DNA of 64,000 nt, taken from NCBI RefSeq assembly GCF_017168335.1, contig NZ_JABFAU010000003.1, positions 523,561 to 587,560 of the forward strand. The letters run 5' to 3'. Shown here piece by piece: positions 1-8,996 of this stretch. Every line of letters begins with the position of its first letter. Within the stretch, counting starts at the first letter, position 1. The DNA comes from Rhodococcus sp. KRD162. Its GTDB lineage: Bacteria; Actinomycetota; Actinomycetes; Mycobacteriales; Mycobacteriaceae. The notes below the pieces were generated by a model. The model saw nothing but the letters and a program-made list of their open reading frames with translations, had not been told where the DNA came from and searched no databases. A program made the position numbers and the translations under genes.

Positions 1-420
1 CTCTACGGCGGCGTCGGGGTGTTCGCGGCGGCGCTCGCCGCCGGGGTCGGATCGGACGGGCACGTCTCCAGCGTCGAATTCTCTCGACGGGCGGCCGAGG
101 ACGGTCGTTCGGCTCTCGTGGATCTGCCGCAGGTCTCGTTCGTGCCGGGACGCGTCGAGCGTTCGTTGGAGGCGTTGGCGCAGCCGGTGTCGGTTGCGGT
201 GCTCGATCCTCCTCGCGCGGGCGCCGGACGGGGCGTGATCGACGCCCTCGCCGTCCGGCGCCCCCGTTCGGTGGTGCACGTCGGCTGTGATCCGGCGTCG
301 TTCGCGCGAGATGTGAGCCTGTACCGGGCTGCGGGCTACGAGCTGACCGACATCCGCGCGTTCGACGCCTTTCCGCTGACCAGTCACGTCGAGTGCATCG
401 GCCGCTTCGTCCGGAGGTAG
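1..420 (+). CDS. TrmA/RumA-type RNA m5U methyltransferase, C-terminal part
   Basis: The gene enters from the left edge, so only about 139 C-terminal residues are present. The sequence shows a Rossmann methyltransferase core: LYGGVGVF fits the SAM-binding loop, and VLDPPRAG is the DPPR motif of the class I RNA uracil-C5 methyltransferases. HVGCDPASFARD matches the catalytic-base region, where the Cys-Asp-Pro lies close to the family SCNPATLARD motif. Known role of the family: SAM-dependent methylation of U54 in tRNA or of specific rRNA uridines. Whether this one acts on tRNA or rRNA cannot be told without the N-terminal TRAM region. M. tuberculosis has a similar gene a few genes from dxs, as here. 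Confidence 0.85.
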   Translation, partial: LYGGVGVFAAALAAGVGSDGHVSSVEFSRRAAEDGRSALVDLPQVSFVPGRVERSLEALAQPVSVAVLDPPRAGAGRGVIDALAVRRPRSVVHVGCDPASFARDVSLYRAAGYELTDIRAFDAFPLTSHVECIGRFVRR

Positions 421-445
421 TGCGGCCGCGAACTTCGTCGCCCGG

Positions 446-607
446 TCATGCGGGGTGAGCCACTTCGGCGACCGCGGCGAAGGCCTCGGTGGGCACGGTG
501 ACGATGCGTTGGGCACCACATCGGCACCCTTGGTATCCGACGAGGCCCTCGCTCGTGTCGTGGGTGGAGTGGGTGGTCCAGGTGTGTGTCGTGTGCTCTG
601 TGTGCAT
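446..607 (-). CDS. small CxC-containing hypothetical protein (53 aa)
   Basis: A 53-residue frame with a His/Thr-rich start followed by GYQGCRCGAQRIVTV, in which a Cys-x-Cys pair could hold a metal or form part of a zinc ribbon. The ATG at 607 is preceded by a GTGGGAGA stretch that would serve as ribosome binding site, which favours this start over longer frames. It is divergent from the CGNR regulator gene, the two starts being only 25 bp apart, so they may share a promoter region. I do not recognise a family. It could also be a chance frame; the clear Shine-Dalgarno and the Cys motif are the only support. Confidence 0.4.
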   Translation of the reverse strand: MHTEHTTHTWTTHSTHDTSEGLVGYQGCRCGAQRIVTVPTEAFAAVAEVAHPA

Positions 608-632
608 TCTCCCACTGTGATGTAATGGTCTT

Positions 633-1154
633 ATGCACATCAACCCTTACGGCGAATATGCGGTGAAACTGGGCATCGACCTGCTCAACAGTCCACCCGC
701 CTCAGCGGCCGAACTGGGACACCGCTGCGTCGATGCCGGTCTCGTGCCGGACTGGACGGCAACCGAGGCCGATCTGGTGGACACCATGGCGTTCCTGCGT
801 GACTGGGCCGGCGTGGTGGACGCCGACACCGATCACGAGCGAGCCGAGGCGCTCAACGCTCTCCTCGCCCAGGCCTCGGCATACCCGAGGTTGACCGACC
901 ACGCCGGTGACGGATGGCACATGCACTACCGCGACCCCAACATCGAGCTCGGCGGCGTCATTCGGGCCCTGGTGAGCGTCGGCACAGCCTTGCATCTGAC
1001 GGGGCGCGGGATGTCCCGCCTCGGTCGCTGCGCGGCCACCGACTGCGATCTCGCCTTTGCAGACACCTCCCGGACGGGCAGACAGCGGTACTGCGGGACG
1101 GTCTGCTCCAACCGGGACGCGGTACGCAGGCATCGAGCACGAGCAATGCCGTGA
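633..1154 (+). CDS. CGNR zinc-finger domain protein, probable transcriptional regulator
   Basis: A 173-aa protein whose last 45 residues form a CGNR-type zinc finger: GRCAATDC...RQRYCGTVCSNRDAVRRHRAR, with Cys-x4-Cys and Cys-x3-Cys ligands (the signature CGNR reads CSNR here). The N-terminal part (LGIDLLNSPPASAAELGHRC) fits the ABATE stress-response domain that usually precedes this finger. Family members are thought to be DNA-binding regulators in Actinobacteria; targets are unknown. The ATG lies about 6 nt after TGTAAT (621-626), which resembles a -10 box, so the mRNA may be leaderless. It points toward the DrrAB-like exporter, which ends 39 bp downstream on the opposite strand. Confidence 0.75.
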   Translation: MHINPYGEYAVKLGIDLLNSPPASAAELGHRCVDAGLVPDWTATEADLVDTMAFLRDWAGVVDADTDHERAEALNALLAQASAYPRLTDHAGDGWHMHYRDPNIELGGVIRALVSVGTALHLTGRGMSRLGRCAATDCDLAFADTSRTGRQRYCGTVCSNRDAVRRHRARAMP

Positions 1155-1192
1155 TCGGCCCGGGAGCTCGGTCTCGGGCTGGTGCTTTCGCG

Positions 1193-2032
1193 CTAGGACT
1201 TTCGGTTGTACAGGCGCATCGTTATCGGTCCGAACACCGCGAGTAGGACGGCGCTGAGCACCAGCGTCATGGCCAGTTGGCCGGTGTCGACGTCTCCGTC
1301 CATCAGGCCGCGCAGCGTGGTCACCAAGAAGCTGACCGGATTGACATCGACGAACGCACGCAGCCAGCCCGGCATGGTGGCCGGATCGACGAAGATGTTG
1401 CTCGCGAACGTCAGCGGAAACAGGATGAACATCGACATACCCATCACGGCGGCCTCCGTGCGCACGATCATCGCGATCATGGTCCAGACCCAGGACAGGC
1501 AGAACGAGAACACCAGGAGCAGACCGATCGAGGCCAGGACTCCGACGAACCCGCCCTGCGGTCTGAACCCGAGTATCAAGCCCAGGATCAGCACGATGAC
1601 CGAGGCGAGCGTGTAACGGACCACGTCGCCGAGCAAGGCTCCCACCAACGGTGACGGGCGCCAGATGGGCAGCGATCTGAATCGGTCGAAGACGCCTTTC
1701 TCGATGTCCTTGTTCATCGTCACGCCGGTGTACATCGTGATCATCACCACGGTCTGAACCAGGATGCCGGGAAGCAAGAACTGGATGTAGGCGTTGGTGG
1801 ACCCGGCGAGCGCGCCGCCGAACAAGTACGTGAACAGCAGTGTGAACATGATCGGGAAAGCCGTCACATCGAACAGCTGCTCGGGCACGTGCTTGATCTT
1901 GAGCAGCGCCCGCCACCCGAAGCTCAACGACGTCGACAGCGAGGACGGCCGCGCGGGACGCGGGCCTGCAGCGTCGAGCACGTCGACGATGATCGATTTC
2001 TGCGGCATCGGCTGATGGGTGTCGGCGGTCAT
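1193..2032 (-). CDS. ABC-2 type exporter permease (DrrB-like)
   Basis: A 279-aa integral membrane protein with about six hydrophobic segments (for example [34 protein letters not shown] and [16 protein letters not shown]) and the conserved [18 protein letters not shown] loop of daunorubicin-type ABC-2 permeases. It should form the membrane channel for the ATPase encoded immediately upstream: the ATG overlaps the ATPase stop as ATGA, so the two are translationally coupled. The family exports hydrophobic drugs or lipids; the substrate here cannot be deduced. A longer frame continues upstream through the ATPase gene but is a shadow. Confidence 0.9.
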   Translation of the reverse strand: MTADTHQPMPQKSIIVDVLDAAGPRPARPSSLSTSLSFGWRALLKIKHVPEQLFDVTAFPIMFTLLFTYLFGGALAGSTNAYIQFLLPGILVQTVVMITMYTGVTMNKDIEKGVFDRFRSLPIWRPSPLVGALLGDVVRYTLASVIVLILGLILGFRPQGGFVGVLASIGLLLVFSFCLSWVWTMIAMIVRTEAAVMGMSMFILFPLTFASNIFVDPATMPGWLRAFVDVNPVSFLVTTLRGLMDGDVDTGQLAMTLVLSAVLLAVFGPITMRLYNRKS

Positions 2033-3024
2033 GATGCAACCTCTCGATCGGATCCGGATGGATCGGGCGTTCGTTCGGTATCCACTCCCGATCCAGCCTC
2101 GTGGCCGGTGAGGGCAAGGAAAACCTCGTCCAGGCTCGGTTGCCCGAGCGCGAAGGATGCGATGGAGATTCCCGCCGCGTCGAGCGCGGGGAGCACGGGG
2201 GTCGCCTGTGCGGGGTTGTCCAATCGCGCTGTGATGGCCGAGGGGTCTTGATCCTCGATCACGCTGCCGCCGAGTAGTTCTCGCAGGATCCCGACGGCGG
2301 CAGGTCGCTGCGTGACATCGAGTACTCGCAGATGGAGCGAATTGGATCCCACCGATGCCTTCAGCTCGCCCGTCGTACCTTCGGCTATCACCTTGCCGCG
2401 GTCGATGACCGCGACGCGCCCGGCCAGCTGATCTGCCTCGTCGAGATACTGAGTGGTCAGCAACACCGTCGTCCCGCCGGCCACCAATGCCCGGACTATC
2501 TCCCAGACGTGGTTGCGGCTGCGCGGATCCAGTCCGGTGGTCGGTTCGTCCAGAAAGATCAGCTCGGGGGTGACGATGATGCTGGCCGCGATATCGATGC
2601 GTCGACGCATTCCGCCCGAGTAGGTCTTGACCTGCCGAGATCCGGCATCGGCGATATCGAACGCGGTCAGCAGCTGCTCGGCCCGCGATCGGGCTGCAGG
2701 CCGCGAGTACCCGAGCAGACGAGCGAGCAGGACCAGATTCTCCGTACCGGTCAGATCCTCGTCCAGTGAGGCGAACTGGCCTGTCAGAGCGACCTTCTGC
2801 CGCACCGCCTCGGCCTCGGTCGCGACGTCGTGTCCCAGCACGCGCGCAGTACCGCCGTCGATGGGCAGGAGCGTGGCCAGCATTCGGATGGTGGTGGTCT
2901 TGCCTGCGCCGTTCGGTCCGAGTACTCCGTACACCCCGCCCGAGGGAATGGACAGATCGACGCCGTCGACTGCTGTGTTCGTTCCGAATCTCTTGATCAG
3001 ACCGTGTGTTTCGATCGCCGTCAT
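2029..3024 (-). CDS. ABC exporter ATP-binding protein (DrrA-like)
   Basis: A 331-aa ABC ATPase. Visible motifs are Walker [11 protein letters not shown], the Q-loop region [11 protein letters not shown], signature YSGGMRRR, Walker [14 protein letters not shown] and the switch motif [12 protein letters not shown]. The extended C-terminal region after residue 230 is typical of the DrrA/nodulation ATPase group. It powers the permease encoded downstream (ATGA overlap). The ATG at 3024 has GGGAGGA about 12 nt upstream. The gene is divergent from sigK, with 183 bp between the starts holding promoters for both. Function as a multidrug or lipid exporter is inferred from the family only. Confidence 0.92.
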   Translation of the reverse strand: MTAIETHGLIKRFGTNTAVDGVDLSIPSGGVYGVLGPNGAGKTTTIRMLATLLPIDGGTARVLGHDVATEAEAVRQKVALTGQFASLDEDLTGTENLVLLARLLGYSRPAARSRAEQLLTAFDIADAGSRQVKTYSGGMRRRIDIAASIIVTPELIFLDEPTTGLDPRSRNHVWEIVRALVAGGTTVLLTTQYLDEADQLAGRVAVIDRGKVIAEGTTGELKASVGSNSLHLRVLDVTQRPAAVGILRELLGGSVIEDQDPSAITARLDNPAQATPVLPALDAAGISIASFALGQPSLDEVFLALTGHEAGSGVDTERTPDPSGSDREVAS

Positions 3025-3207
3025 CTCTGCCGATTCCTCCCGCGAGCAGTTCGCCCGCTGATCCACGATTTGTCCGATTCTCCGCCAAGAATGACCCGTG
3101 GTTCGAGTCGGTGCAAATGATTTCGTGTCTGTCGACCATCCGTTCGCCGGATTGTTCCGAATATGTACTGCGGCGGGAAAACGCGGAGGTTTCGATATGA
3201 GAGCGCT

Positions 3208-3960
3208 ATGACCACTAGTGTCGTGTTCGATGAACTCGATCATGAACCCGTCTGTTGGGACGACCTTTCGATGAGCGCGCCGTTTTCCGACGCGTCCCGA
3301 TCCTCGGACACAGGCCGTGACCACACGTCCGACGCCGCAGAAGACTCGGTGGCAGCGGATGCGGTGTGCGCCGTCCCCAGCCCGCAGCTCAAGAACTTGC
3401 GAGCCGACGAAGCGGACCGGCTGCGCCGGTTGATGGCCCTGGTTGCACAGGGCGATCGGGTGGCGTTCGCGGAGCTGTACGACGCCACGTCCGCTCGGGT
3501 CTACGGGATGGTGCTCAGGGTGCTCCGTGACCCCGGATACAGCGAGGAAACCGCTCAGGAGGTATTTCTCCAACTGTGGCGTTCGGCACCCAACTACGAT
3601 CCGAACCAGGGCAGTCCACTCGCGTGGATCATGACCCTGGCGCATCGTCGTGCCGTGGATCGCGTTCGGAGCGAGCAGTCCGGTACCGACCGTGAGGCCG
3701 CGTACGGTGCCGTGAGTCATGCGTCAGAACACGACGAGGTGCTCGAGACCGTCACCCAGAGGCTCGAATCGGAGGCAGTGGTGGCCTGTCTCGAAACATT
3801 GACCGATACGCAGAGCGAGTCGGTACGAATGGCTTACTACAGCGGTTACACCTACCGCGAGGTTGCGGAGCGGCTCGGGGTCGCGGTTCCGACCATCAAA
3901 TCGCGCATACGAGACGGACTGATCAAATTGAAGACATGCCTGGGGGTGACCTCGCAATGA
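3208..3960 (+). CDS. sigK: ECF RNA polymerase sigma factor SigK
   Basis: A 250-aa extracytoplasmic-function sigma factor. An unusual ~65-residue acidic N-terminal extension precedes region 2 (about 86-155, with [19 protein letters not shown] and [11 protein letters not shown]) and region 4 (about 195-245, helix-turn-helix [20 protein letters not shown]). The stop overlaps the start of the downstream anti-sigma gene as ATGA, the classic sigK-rskA arrangement. In mycobacteria SigK is held at the membrane by RskA and released by proteolysis. ATG 3208 is chosen, but the best Shine-Dalgarno (GGAGG, 3185-3189) is placed for a tiny upstream frame instead (see findings). Confidence 0.9.
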   Translation: MTTSVVFDELDHEPVCWDDLSMSAPFSDASRSSDTGRDHTSDAAEDSVAADAVCAVPSPQLKNLRADEADRLRRLMALVAQGDRVAFAELYDATSARVYGMVLRVLRDPGYSEETAQEVFLQLWRSAPNYDPNQGSPLAWIMTLAHRRAVDRVRSEQSGTDREAAYGAVSHASEHDEVLETVTQRLESEAVVACLETLTDTQSESVRMAYYSGYTYREVAERLGVAVPTIKSRIRDGLIKLKTCLGVTSQ

Positions 3961-4730
3961 ACGAATCATCACGGCAACGCCTGTTCGACGACGCGGAGGT
4001 CTACGCCCTTCACGCCATTACCGATTCCGAGCGACGCGATATCGAGACCGAGCGGCAACGGGTCGACGACACGGCCCGCGCGCAGTTCGACGTCCTCGTG
4101 AGCGAGATCCACGAGACCCTGGCGTTGGTGGCCGCGATCGACGCGACCCCTGCACCCGACCGACTTCGCCGGGTGGTTCTCGATCGAGTCGCGGCCAGCG
4201 GCCAAGATCCCACGGTCCGGGAGCCGACGGTTCGGGAAACTCCGTCCAATGTCACTCCGCTGCACCGGCATCGGCGCGAGCGCTCGAAGACCTGGCGGTA
4301 CTCGATGATGTCCGCTGCCGCCGCAGTGATCGTCGCAGTCGGCGGCGTGGTGGTCGTCACCCAGACGATGGGCAACGACGCGCAGCCATCTCAGGTGGAG
4401 CAGATCGTGGCCGCTCCCGACGCACGCCAGGCCACGGCAGATTTCCCCGGAGGCGGCACGGCCACCGTGTCCTACTCACTGTCTCGGGACGCCGTCGTGG
4501 TGACTCTCGACGGTGTACCGCAACCGCCGCCGGGACGCGCGTACCAGATGTGGTTCGTGGACGGTACGCCGCGATCGGCTGGTGTGATGACGGACGAGGA
4601 GATCACCTCGAAATCCGGCACAGTGGTCGATGGCCTCGGTGCCGCGACCAATTTCGCGTTCTCACTCGAGCCCGCCGGTGGATCACCGCAGCCCACCCAG
4701 GTGCTCACGATGCTGACGCTGAACGCCTGA
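3957..4730 (+). CDS. rskA: anti-sigma-K factor RskA
   Basis: A 257-aa single-pass membrane protein. The N-terminal ~110 residues form the cytosolic anti-sigma domain (EVYALHAITDSERRDIE), a membrane segment covers about 117-136 (MMSAAAAVIVAVGGVVVV), and the rest is the extracytoplasmic RskA domain ending with GRAYQMWFVDG and FAFSLEPAGGSPQPT, both typical. It should sequester SigK until regulated intramembrane proteolysis. It starts inside the sigK stop (ATGA), which couples synthesis of the pair. An intrinsic terminator follows and overlaps the end of the convergent glutaminase gene. Confidence 0.92.
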   Translation: MNESSRQRLFDDAEVYALHAITDSERRDIETERQRVDDTARAQFDVLVSEIHETLALVAAIDATPAPDRLRRVVLDRVAASGQDPTVREPTVRETPSNVTPLHRHRRERSKTWRYSMMSAAAAVIVAVGGVVVVTQTMGNDAQPSQVEQIVAAPDARQATADFPGGGTATVSYSLSRDAVVVTLDGVPQPPPGRAYQMWFVDGTPRSAGVMTDEEITSKSGTVVDGLGAATNFAFSLEPAGGSPQPTQVLTMLTLNA

Positions 4731-4763
4731 GCAGGTCACGCTCGCCTCGGGCGGTTCGACACG

Positions 4764-4818
4764 CGGGCGGTTCGACATTCGGGGTCAGAGTCCGATGTCG
4801 AACCGCCCGAGCGTTTTT
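4764..4818 (+). terminator. intrinsic terminator after rskA
   Basis: A perfect 15-bp stem (4764-4778 with 4795-4809) encloses a 16-nt loop and is followed by AGCGTTTTT, so it is a rho-independent terminator for the sigK-rskA transcript. The right arm lies inside the last codons of the convergent glutaminase gene. The left arm's first 14 bases are also directly repeated at 4748-4761. Confidence 0.75.
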
Positions 4819-6611
4819 ATCACCGCTGCCATCTGGCCGTACGCGCCGGTGGCGAGATTCTCCAACAGAGCCAGCTTGACTCCGGGCGCGTCCGCGGTCA
4901 GCGCCTCGAAGTGCGGCACGGACACCACGACGAGGTCGACCGGGGTATCTGCCACCATGTCGAGCAGAAAGGGCACCGCCATCAGTAGCGGCATCTCGCC
5001 GAAACTCATTCCGGGCGAGAGAGTCGTGATGCGGTGCCTACCGCCGTCGGCCGCGACGGCACGCGACGTCACCTCTCCGCGCAGCACCAGGAACAGGCCT
5101 GCGGCCGCGTCGCCTTTGTGCACGATGACCTCGCCGCGCGCGTAGTGCCGCGGCTCGAGGTACGCAGTGACGGCCTGATACTGGGCGGCCGAGAGCCCCG
5201 CGAGCAGCGGATGCTCGGCGGCGGTGATGGCGGCAGGTTGGCGCACTCCGGTGCAATGGCGATCGAGCAGAAGGTTCTCGGCCCATTCGACGGCCGATCC
5301 CAGGCTCGAATAGACCCGGCCCGCCGGATCGGCCGGGTCGAGACTCGACGTGGTGAGCCCCAGAATCGCCCGAGGGTCCACCACACTCATCACACAGCCG
5401 TGTTCGGCGAGCTCGCGACGTAGGTCCTCGAACATGGTGCGGGCGATGGTACCGACCTCGTCGACGCCGCGGACGTCGATGACGAGGGCGTCCAATTCAC
5501 GATCCAGGTTCCCGATCTCACGCACTGCCGTCTCTGCGCCCGAGAACAACAGGTCACCGTGCAGCTCGTAGACGCGGCCGCGGTCTCCCACCGCGGCCAA
5601 CGTGGCCTGCTCCACATCCGAACGCCGTTTGCGCGAGGGGGCTTCGGTGACGACGTAGCGGCGACGAATCGAGGATTTCGCGGCCCGAGTGACGTGCAGG
5701 AAGTGCAGTTCGAGGCGAGTCGAGAGCTCCCGGCAGGCAGCGACTCCCCGCACGCTGTTGCCATGGGAATCGAGACGCGGTGAGTACACGGCGATACCCA
5801 TCTGGCCGGGCAGTACCGCAAGAATCCCGCCGCCGACTCCGCTCTTGGCGGGCATCCCCACCCGGGCGACCCAGTCGCCTGCGCCGTCGTACATTCCGCA
5901 CGTCGTCATCACCGAGAGCACCCGTTCGACGAGGGCCGGTGCCAGCGCGCGTTCTCGGGTGCGTGGGTTGACCCCGTTGTTGGCCATGGTGGCCGCCATC
6001 ATGGCCAGGTCTGCTGCAGTGACGTCTATCGAACATTGACGAAAGTACAGATCGACGGCGGCATCGGGATCGTGGTCGATGATGTCGAACGAACGCAGCA
6101 TGTACCCGATGGCACGGTTGCGGTGGCCGGTACGCGCCTCGGAGGTGTAGACGGCATCGTTGAAGGTCAGCGACCTGCCTGCGTATCGCGAGTACGAGGC
6201 GCGAATCCGCTCGAATCGATCCCGGGCATCGCGGCCGGCCACGAGTGAGGCCGCCGTGATCGCGCCGGCGTTGATCATCGGGTTGCGTGGCCGCTCGGTG
6301 ACGGGGTCGAGGCTGATTTCGTTGAACGGCTCACCGGAGGGCTCGATGTCGATCTTGCTTGCGACCACGTCGAGTCCTCGATCGGCCAGAGCCAGTGCAT
6401 AGGTGAACGGTTTGGAGATGGACTGGATCGTGAAGGGCACCTTGGTGTCGCCGACTTCGTAGACATAGCCGTCGGTGGTCGTCAGCGCGATCCCGAAGCC
6501 GTCGGGCGTGACCGCAGCGAGTTCGGGAATGTAGTCCGCCACGTGTCCGCTGGTGTCGTCTCGGCACAGTTCGTGCACTCGGCAGAGGATGGCATCGACG
6601 ACGTTGCTCAT
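4785..6611 (-). CDS. glsA: glutaminase A with C-terminal STAS and cyclic-nucleotide-binding domains
   Basis: A 608-aa fusion. Residues 1-300 are a serine-dependent beta-lactamase-like glutaminase (glutamine to glutamate plus ammonia) with the Ser64-x-x-Lys67 dyad in QSISKPFT and conserved PRNPMINAGAI and MPAKSGVGGGI. Residues ~325-440 fit a STAS (anti-sigma-antagonist-like) domain, with LDALVIDVRGVDEVG. Residues ~455-580 fit a cNMP-binding beta-roll with GEVIVHKGDAAAGLFLVLRG and SFGEM. Classical bacterial GlsA is about 310 aa, so the tail is probably regulatory. ATG 6611 is preferred over an in-frame GTG at 6620 because TACAGT (6624-6619) looks like a -10 box that would overlap the GTG and give a leaderless mRNA. 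Confidence 0.9.
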   Translation of the reverse strand: MSNVVDAILCRVHELCRDDTSGHVADYIPELAAVTPDGFGIALTTTDGYVYEVGDTKVPFTIQSISKPFTYALALADRGLDVVASKIDIEPSGEPFNEISLDPVTERPRNPMINAGAITAASLVAGRDARDRFERIRASYSRYAGRSLTFNDAVYTSEARTGHRNRAIGYMLRSFDIIDHDPDAAVDLYFRQCSIDVTAADLAMMAATMANNGVNPRTRERALAPALVERVLSVMTTCGMYDGAGDWVARVGMPAKSGVGGGILAVLPGQMGIAVYSPRLDSHGNSVRGVAACRELSTRLELHFLHVTRAAKSSIRRRYVVTEAPSRKRRSDVEQATLAAVGDRGRVYELHGDLLFSGAETAVREIGNLDRELDALVIDVRGVDEVGTIARTMFEDLRRELAEHGCVMSVVDPRAILGLTTSSLDPADPAGRVYSSLGSAVEWAENLLLDRHCTGVRQPAAITAAEHPLLAGLSAAQYQAVTAYLEPRHYARGEVIVHKGDAAAGLFLVLRGEVTSRAVAADGGRHRITTLSPGMSFGEMPLLMAVPFLLDMVADTPVDLVVVSVPHFEALTADAPGVKLALLENLATGAYGQMAAVIKTLGRFDIGL

Positions 6612-6791
6612 GTTCGACACTGTAGGTGGGATGTCCGATTCGACACGCGCGAGGTTAGGGGCGGCTGACCGAAACTGTCCGGCCGTTCAGCGGTAGTGTC
6701 ACCCAGACCATGCTGGGCGGAGCAGCGGAGGTGCATCGACTCCGTAGACTCGAGTTCTTGATGTGTGAACCGGCCGGAGGGAGCGATCTCG

Positions 6792-8672
6792 TTGGGTGTC
6801 CTAGCGCGAATTCAGACGCCCGAGGACTTGCGCGACCTCGGTAGTGCAGAGCTGGCAGAACTGGCTGGCGAGATCCGGGCCTTTCTGGTCGAGAAGGTCT
6901 CTGCCACCGGCGGCCACCTGGGGCCGAACCTCGGCGTGGTGGAACTGACCCTGGCGATCCACCGCATCTTCGATTCTCCGCGAGATCCCGTCATCTTCGA
7001 CACCGGCCACCAGGCCTATGTCCACAAGATGCTCACCGGGCGCACAGGTCAGTTCGACACGCTCCGCAAGCAGGGCGGCCTGTCGGGCTACCCCTCACGA
7101 ACCGAGAGCGAACACGACTGGGTCGAGTCCTCGCACGCCTCGGCCTCGCTGTCCTACGCAGACGGCTTGGCCAAAGCGTTCGCGCTCAAGGGCGAGACCG
7201 ATCGGCACGTCGTCGCCGTCGTCGGCGACGGGGCGCTCACCGGCGGAATGTGTTGGGAGGCACTCAACAACATCGCAGCGGGCCGCGACCGCTCCTTGGT
7301 CATCGTCGTCAACGACAACGGTCGCTCGTATGCCCCGACGATCGGTGGTCTTGCCGATCATCTGGCGGCTCTGCGGCTCCAGCCCGAGTACGAGAAGATC
7401 CTGGACAACGGGCGCCGGATCGTGCGCAAGATTCCGGTCATCGGACCGACTGCTTACACGATGCTGCACGGCATGAAGGCGGGGGTGAAGGACGCCATCA
7501 GCCCGCAGGTGATGTTCACCGATCTCGGCATCAAGTATCTGGGTCCGGTCGACGGCCACGATCAGCACGCGATGGAATCCGCGCTGCGTCGTGCCAAGGC
7601 CTACGGCGGACCGGTCATCGTCCACGCAGTGACGCGGAAGGGTATGGGGTACGTCCATGCCGAGAACGATGTCGCCGATCAGATGCACGCCACCGGTGTC
7701 ATAGATCCAGCGACCGGTCTGGCGCGGTCGAAGTCGGCTCCGGATTGGACCTCGGTGTTCTCGGCAGCGCTCATCGAGCAAGGAGAGCGGAACGAGGACG
7801 TCGTTGCGATCACCGCCGCGATGGCCGGGCCCACCGGGCTGGCGGAGTTCGGAGTTCGGTTCCCCGACCGGATGTTCGACGTCGGTATCGCCGAACAGCA
7901 TGCGATGACGTCGGCTGCTGGTCTTGCACTCGGCGGCGTGCACCCGGTGGTGGCCATCTACTCGACCTTCCTGAACCGAGCGTTCGACCAGTTGCTCATG
8001 GATGTGGCGTTGCTCGGGCTACCGGTGACCGTGGTTCTGGACCGCGCGGGTATCACCGGGGCCGACGGTGCCAGCCACAACGGCATGTGGGACATGTCTC
8101 TCCTCGGCATCGTGCCCGGCATGAAAGTGGCGGCACCGCGCGACGCCGAGACACTGCGGGAGGAGTTGGCGGAGGCGATCGCAACCTCCGACGGTCCGAC
8201 CGCGCTGCGGTTCCCGAAAGGCGCGGTCACCGAGACCGTGTCGGCAGTGCGCCGATTGGACGGCATCGTCGATGTGCTGACCGAACCGTCCGATGCGATG
8301 GGTGACGTTCTGATCGTTGCGGTCGGTGTGTTCGGTGCATTGGCTCTCGAGGCAGCGAACAAGCTTCGCCGCGACGGCATCTCGGTGGCGGTCGTGGATC
8401 CGCGGTGGGTGCTGCCCGTCCCGCAGTCGTTGCTGAAGTTGGCCGAGGACTACCGGCTGGTCGTGACCATCGAGGACAGTGGTCTGCACGGCGGCATCGG
8501 ATCGGCCCTGTCGGCGGCCCTTCGCGGGGCGGGGGTCGACACACCGTGTCGCGATCTCGGTGTGCCACAAGCATTCCTGGATCACGCATCGCGCGAGCAG
8601 CTCCACCAAGAGCTCGGCCTCACGTGCGAGGACGTGGCGCATCGCGTCTCGGACTGGGTCAAGAGTCTCTGA
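6792..8672 (+). CDS. dxs: 1-deoxy-D-xylulose-5-phosphate synthase
   Basis: A 626-aa thiamine-diphosphate enzyme that condenses pyruvate and glyceraldehyde 3-phosphate in the first step of the MEP isoprenoid pathway. Visible landmarks are [27 protein letters not shown], the ThDP motif GDGALTGG (145-152) to N174, the glutamate region [10 protein letters not shown], and the C-terminal transketolase domain with [15 protein letters not shown]. The TTG at 6792 is chosen because GGAGGGAG (6776-6783) sits 8 nt before it and the product then begins MGVLARI, as usual for actinobacterial Dxs. A GTG at 6765 in frame lacks such a site. Cytoplasmic homodimer. Confidence 0.95.
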   Translation: MGVLARIQTPEDLRDLGSAELAELAGEIRAFLVEKVSATGGHLGPNLGVVELTLAIHRIFDSPRDPVIFDTGHQAYVHKMLTGRTGQFDTLRKQGGLSGYPSRTESEHDWVESSHASASLSYADGLAKAFALKGETDRHVVAVVGDGALTGGMCWEALNNIAAGRDRSLVIVVNDNGRSYAPTIGGLADHLAALRLQPEYEKILDNGRRIVRKIPVIGPTAYTMLHGMKAGVKDAISPQVMFTDLGIKYLGPVDGHDQHAMESALRRAKAYGGPVIVHAVTRKGMGYVHAENDVADQMHATGVIDPATGLARSKSAPDWTSVFSAALIEQGERNEDVVAITAAMAGPTGLAEFGVRFPDRMFDVGIAEQHAMTSAAGLALGGVHPVVAIYSTFLNRAFDQLLMDVALLGLPVTVVLDRAGITGADGASHNGMWDMSLLGIVPGMKVAAPRDAETLREELAEAIATSDGPTALRFPKGAVTETVSAVRRLDGIVDVLTEPSDAMGDVLIVAVGVFGALALEAANKLRRDGISVAVVDPRWVLPVPQSLLKLAEDYRLVVTIEDSGLHGGIGSALSAALRGAGVDTPCRDLGVPQAFLDHASREQLHQELGLTCEDVAHRVSDWVKSL

Positions 8673-8731
8673 CCCGAGTCCTCCGACCGTTGTCCGGTCC
8701 TCGGATACCGCTGGAACGAGCTGTCAGCGCC

Positions 8732-8995
8732 TCACGTGGCTCGTTCTTCGACCCGAACGTGCTCGATGAGGTTGGCCAGTGCGAACGGGTCGTGCGCGAC
8801 GATGCGTTCCACACTCGCCTTGTCGGGACCGTCGACGATCAAGGTTGCACCGCTGTGGTCCGCCAGTGGGCTCGAGGACCGGAGGATCTTACGACGCTCG
8901 AGTTCCCGTAGCCACGCCCTGTGATCGGTTCGGTGATCATCACGGCCCGAGGACGTTTCGGCGGAGTACTTGTATTCCACGACAAAAGTCGGCAT
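8732..8995 (-). CDS. YciI-family protein
   Basis: An 87-aa protein of the ferredoxin-like YciI fold: MPTFVVEYKYSA at the start, RAWLRELERR for the conserved His/Arg region, then GATLIVDGPDKASVERIVAHDPFA, where the Asp-Pro-Phe is the family hallmark. The biochemical role of most YciI proteins is unknown; some are dehalogenase-like or fused to sigma factors. It follows the sugar porter gene with a single base between stop and ATG, so it is in the same transcript. Nothing in the sequence links it to transport chemistry. Confidence 0.85.
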   Translation of the reverse strand: MPTFVVEYKYSAETSSGRDDHRTDHRAWLRELERRKILRSSSPLADHSGATLIVDGPDKASVERIVAHDPFALANLIEHVRVEERAT

Positions 8996-8996
8996 G

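Noticed and set aside
702..2117. A 471-aa minus-strand frame spanning the CGNR gene and the ABC permease
   Set aside because: It is Arg/His-rich shadow sequence; the permease in another frame and the CGNR gene on the other strand have real motifs.
6625..6791. Riboswitch (for example TPP) upstream of dxs
   Set aside because: I found none of the conserved TPP elements in the 167 bp; only a strong ribosome site for the TTG start.
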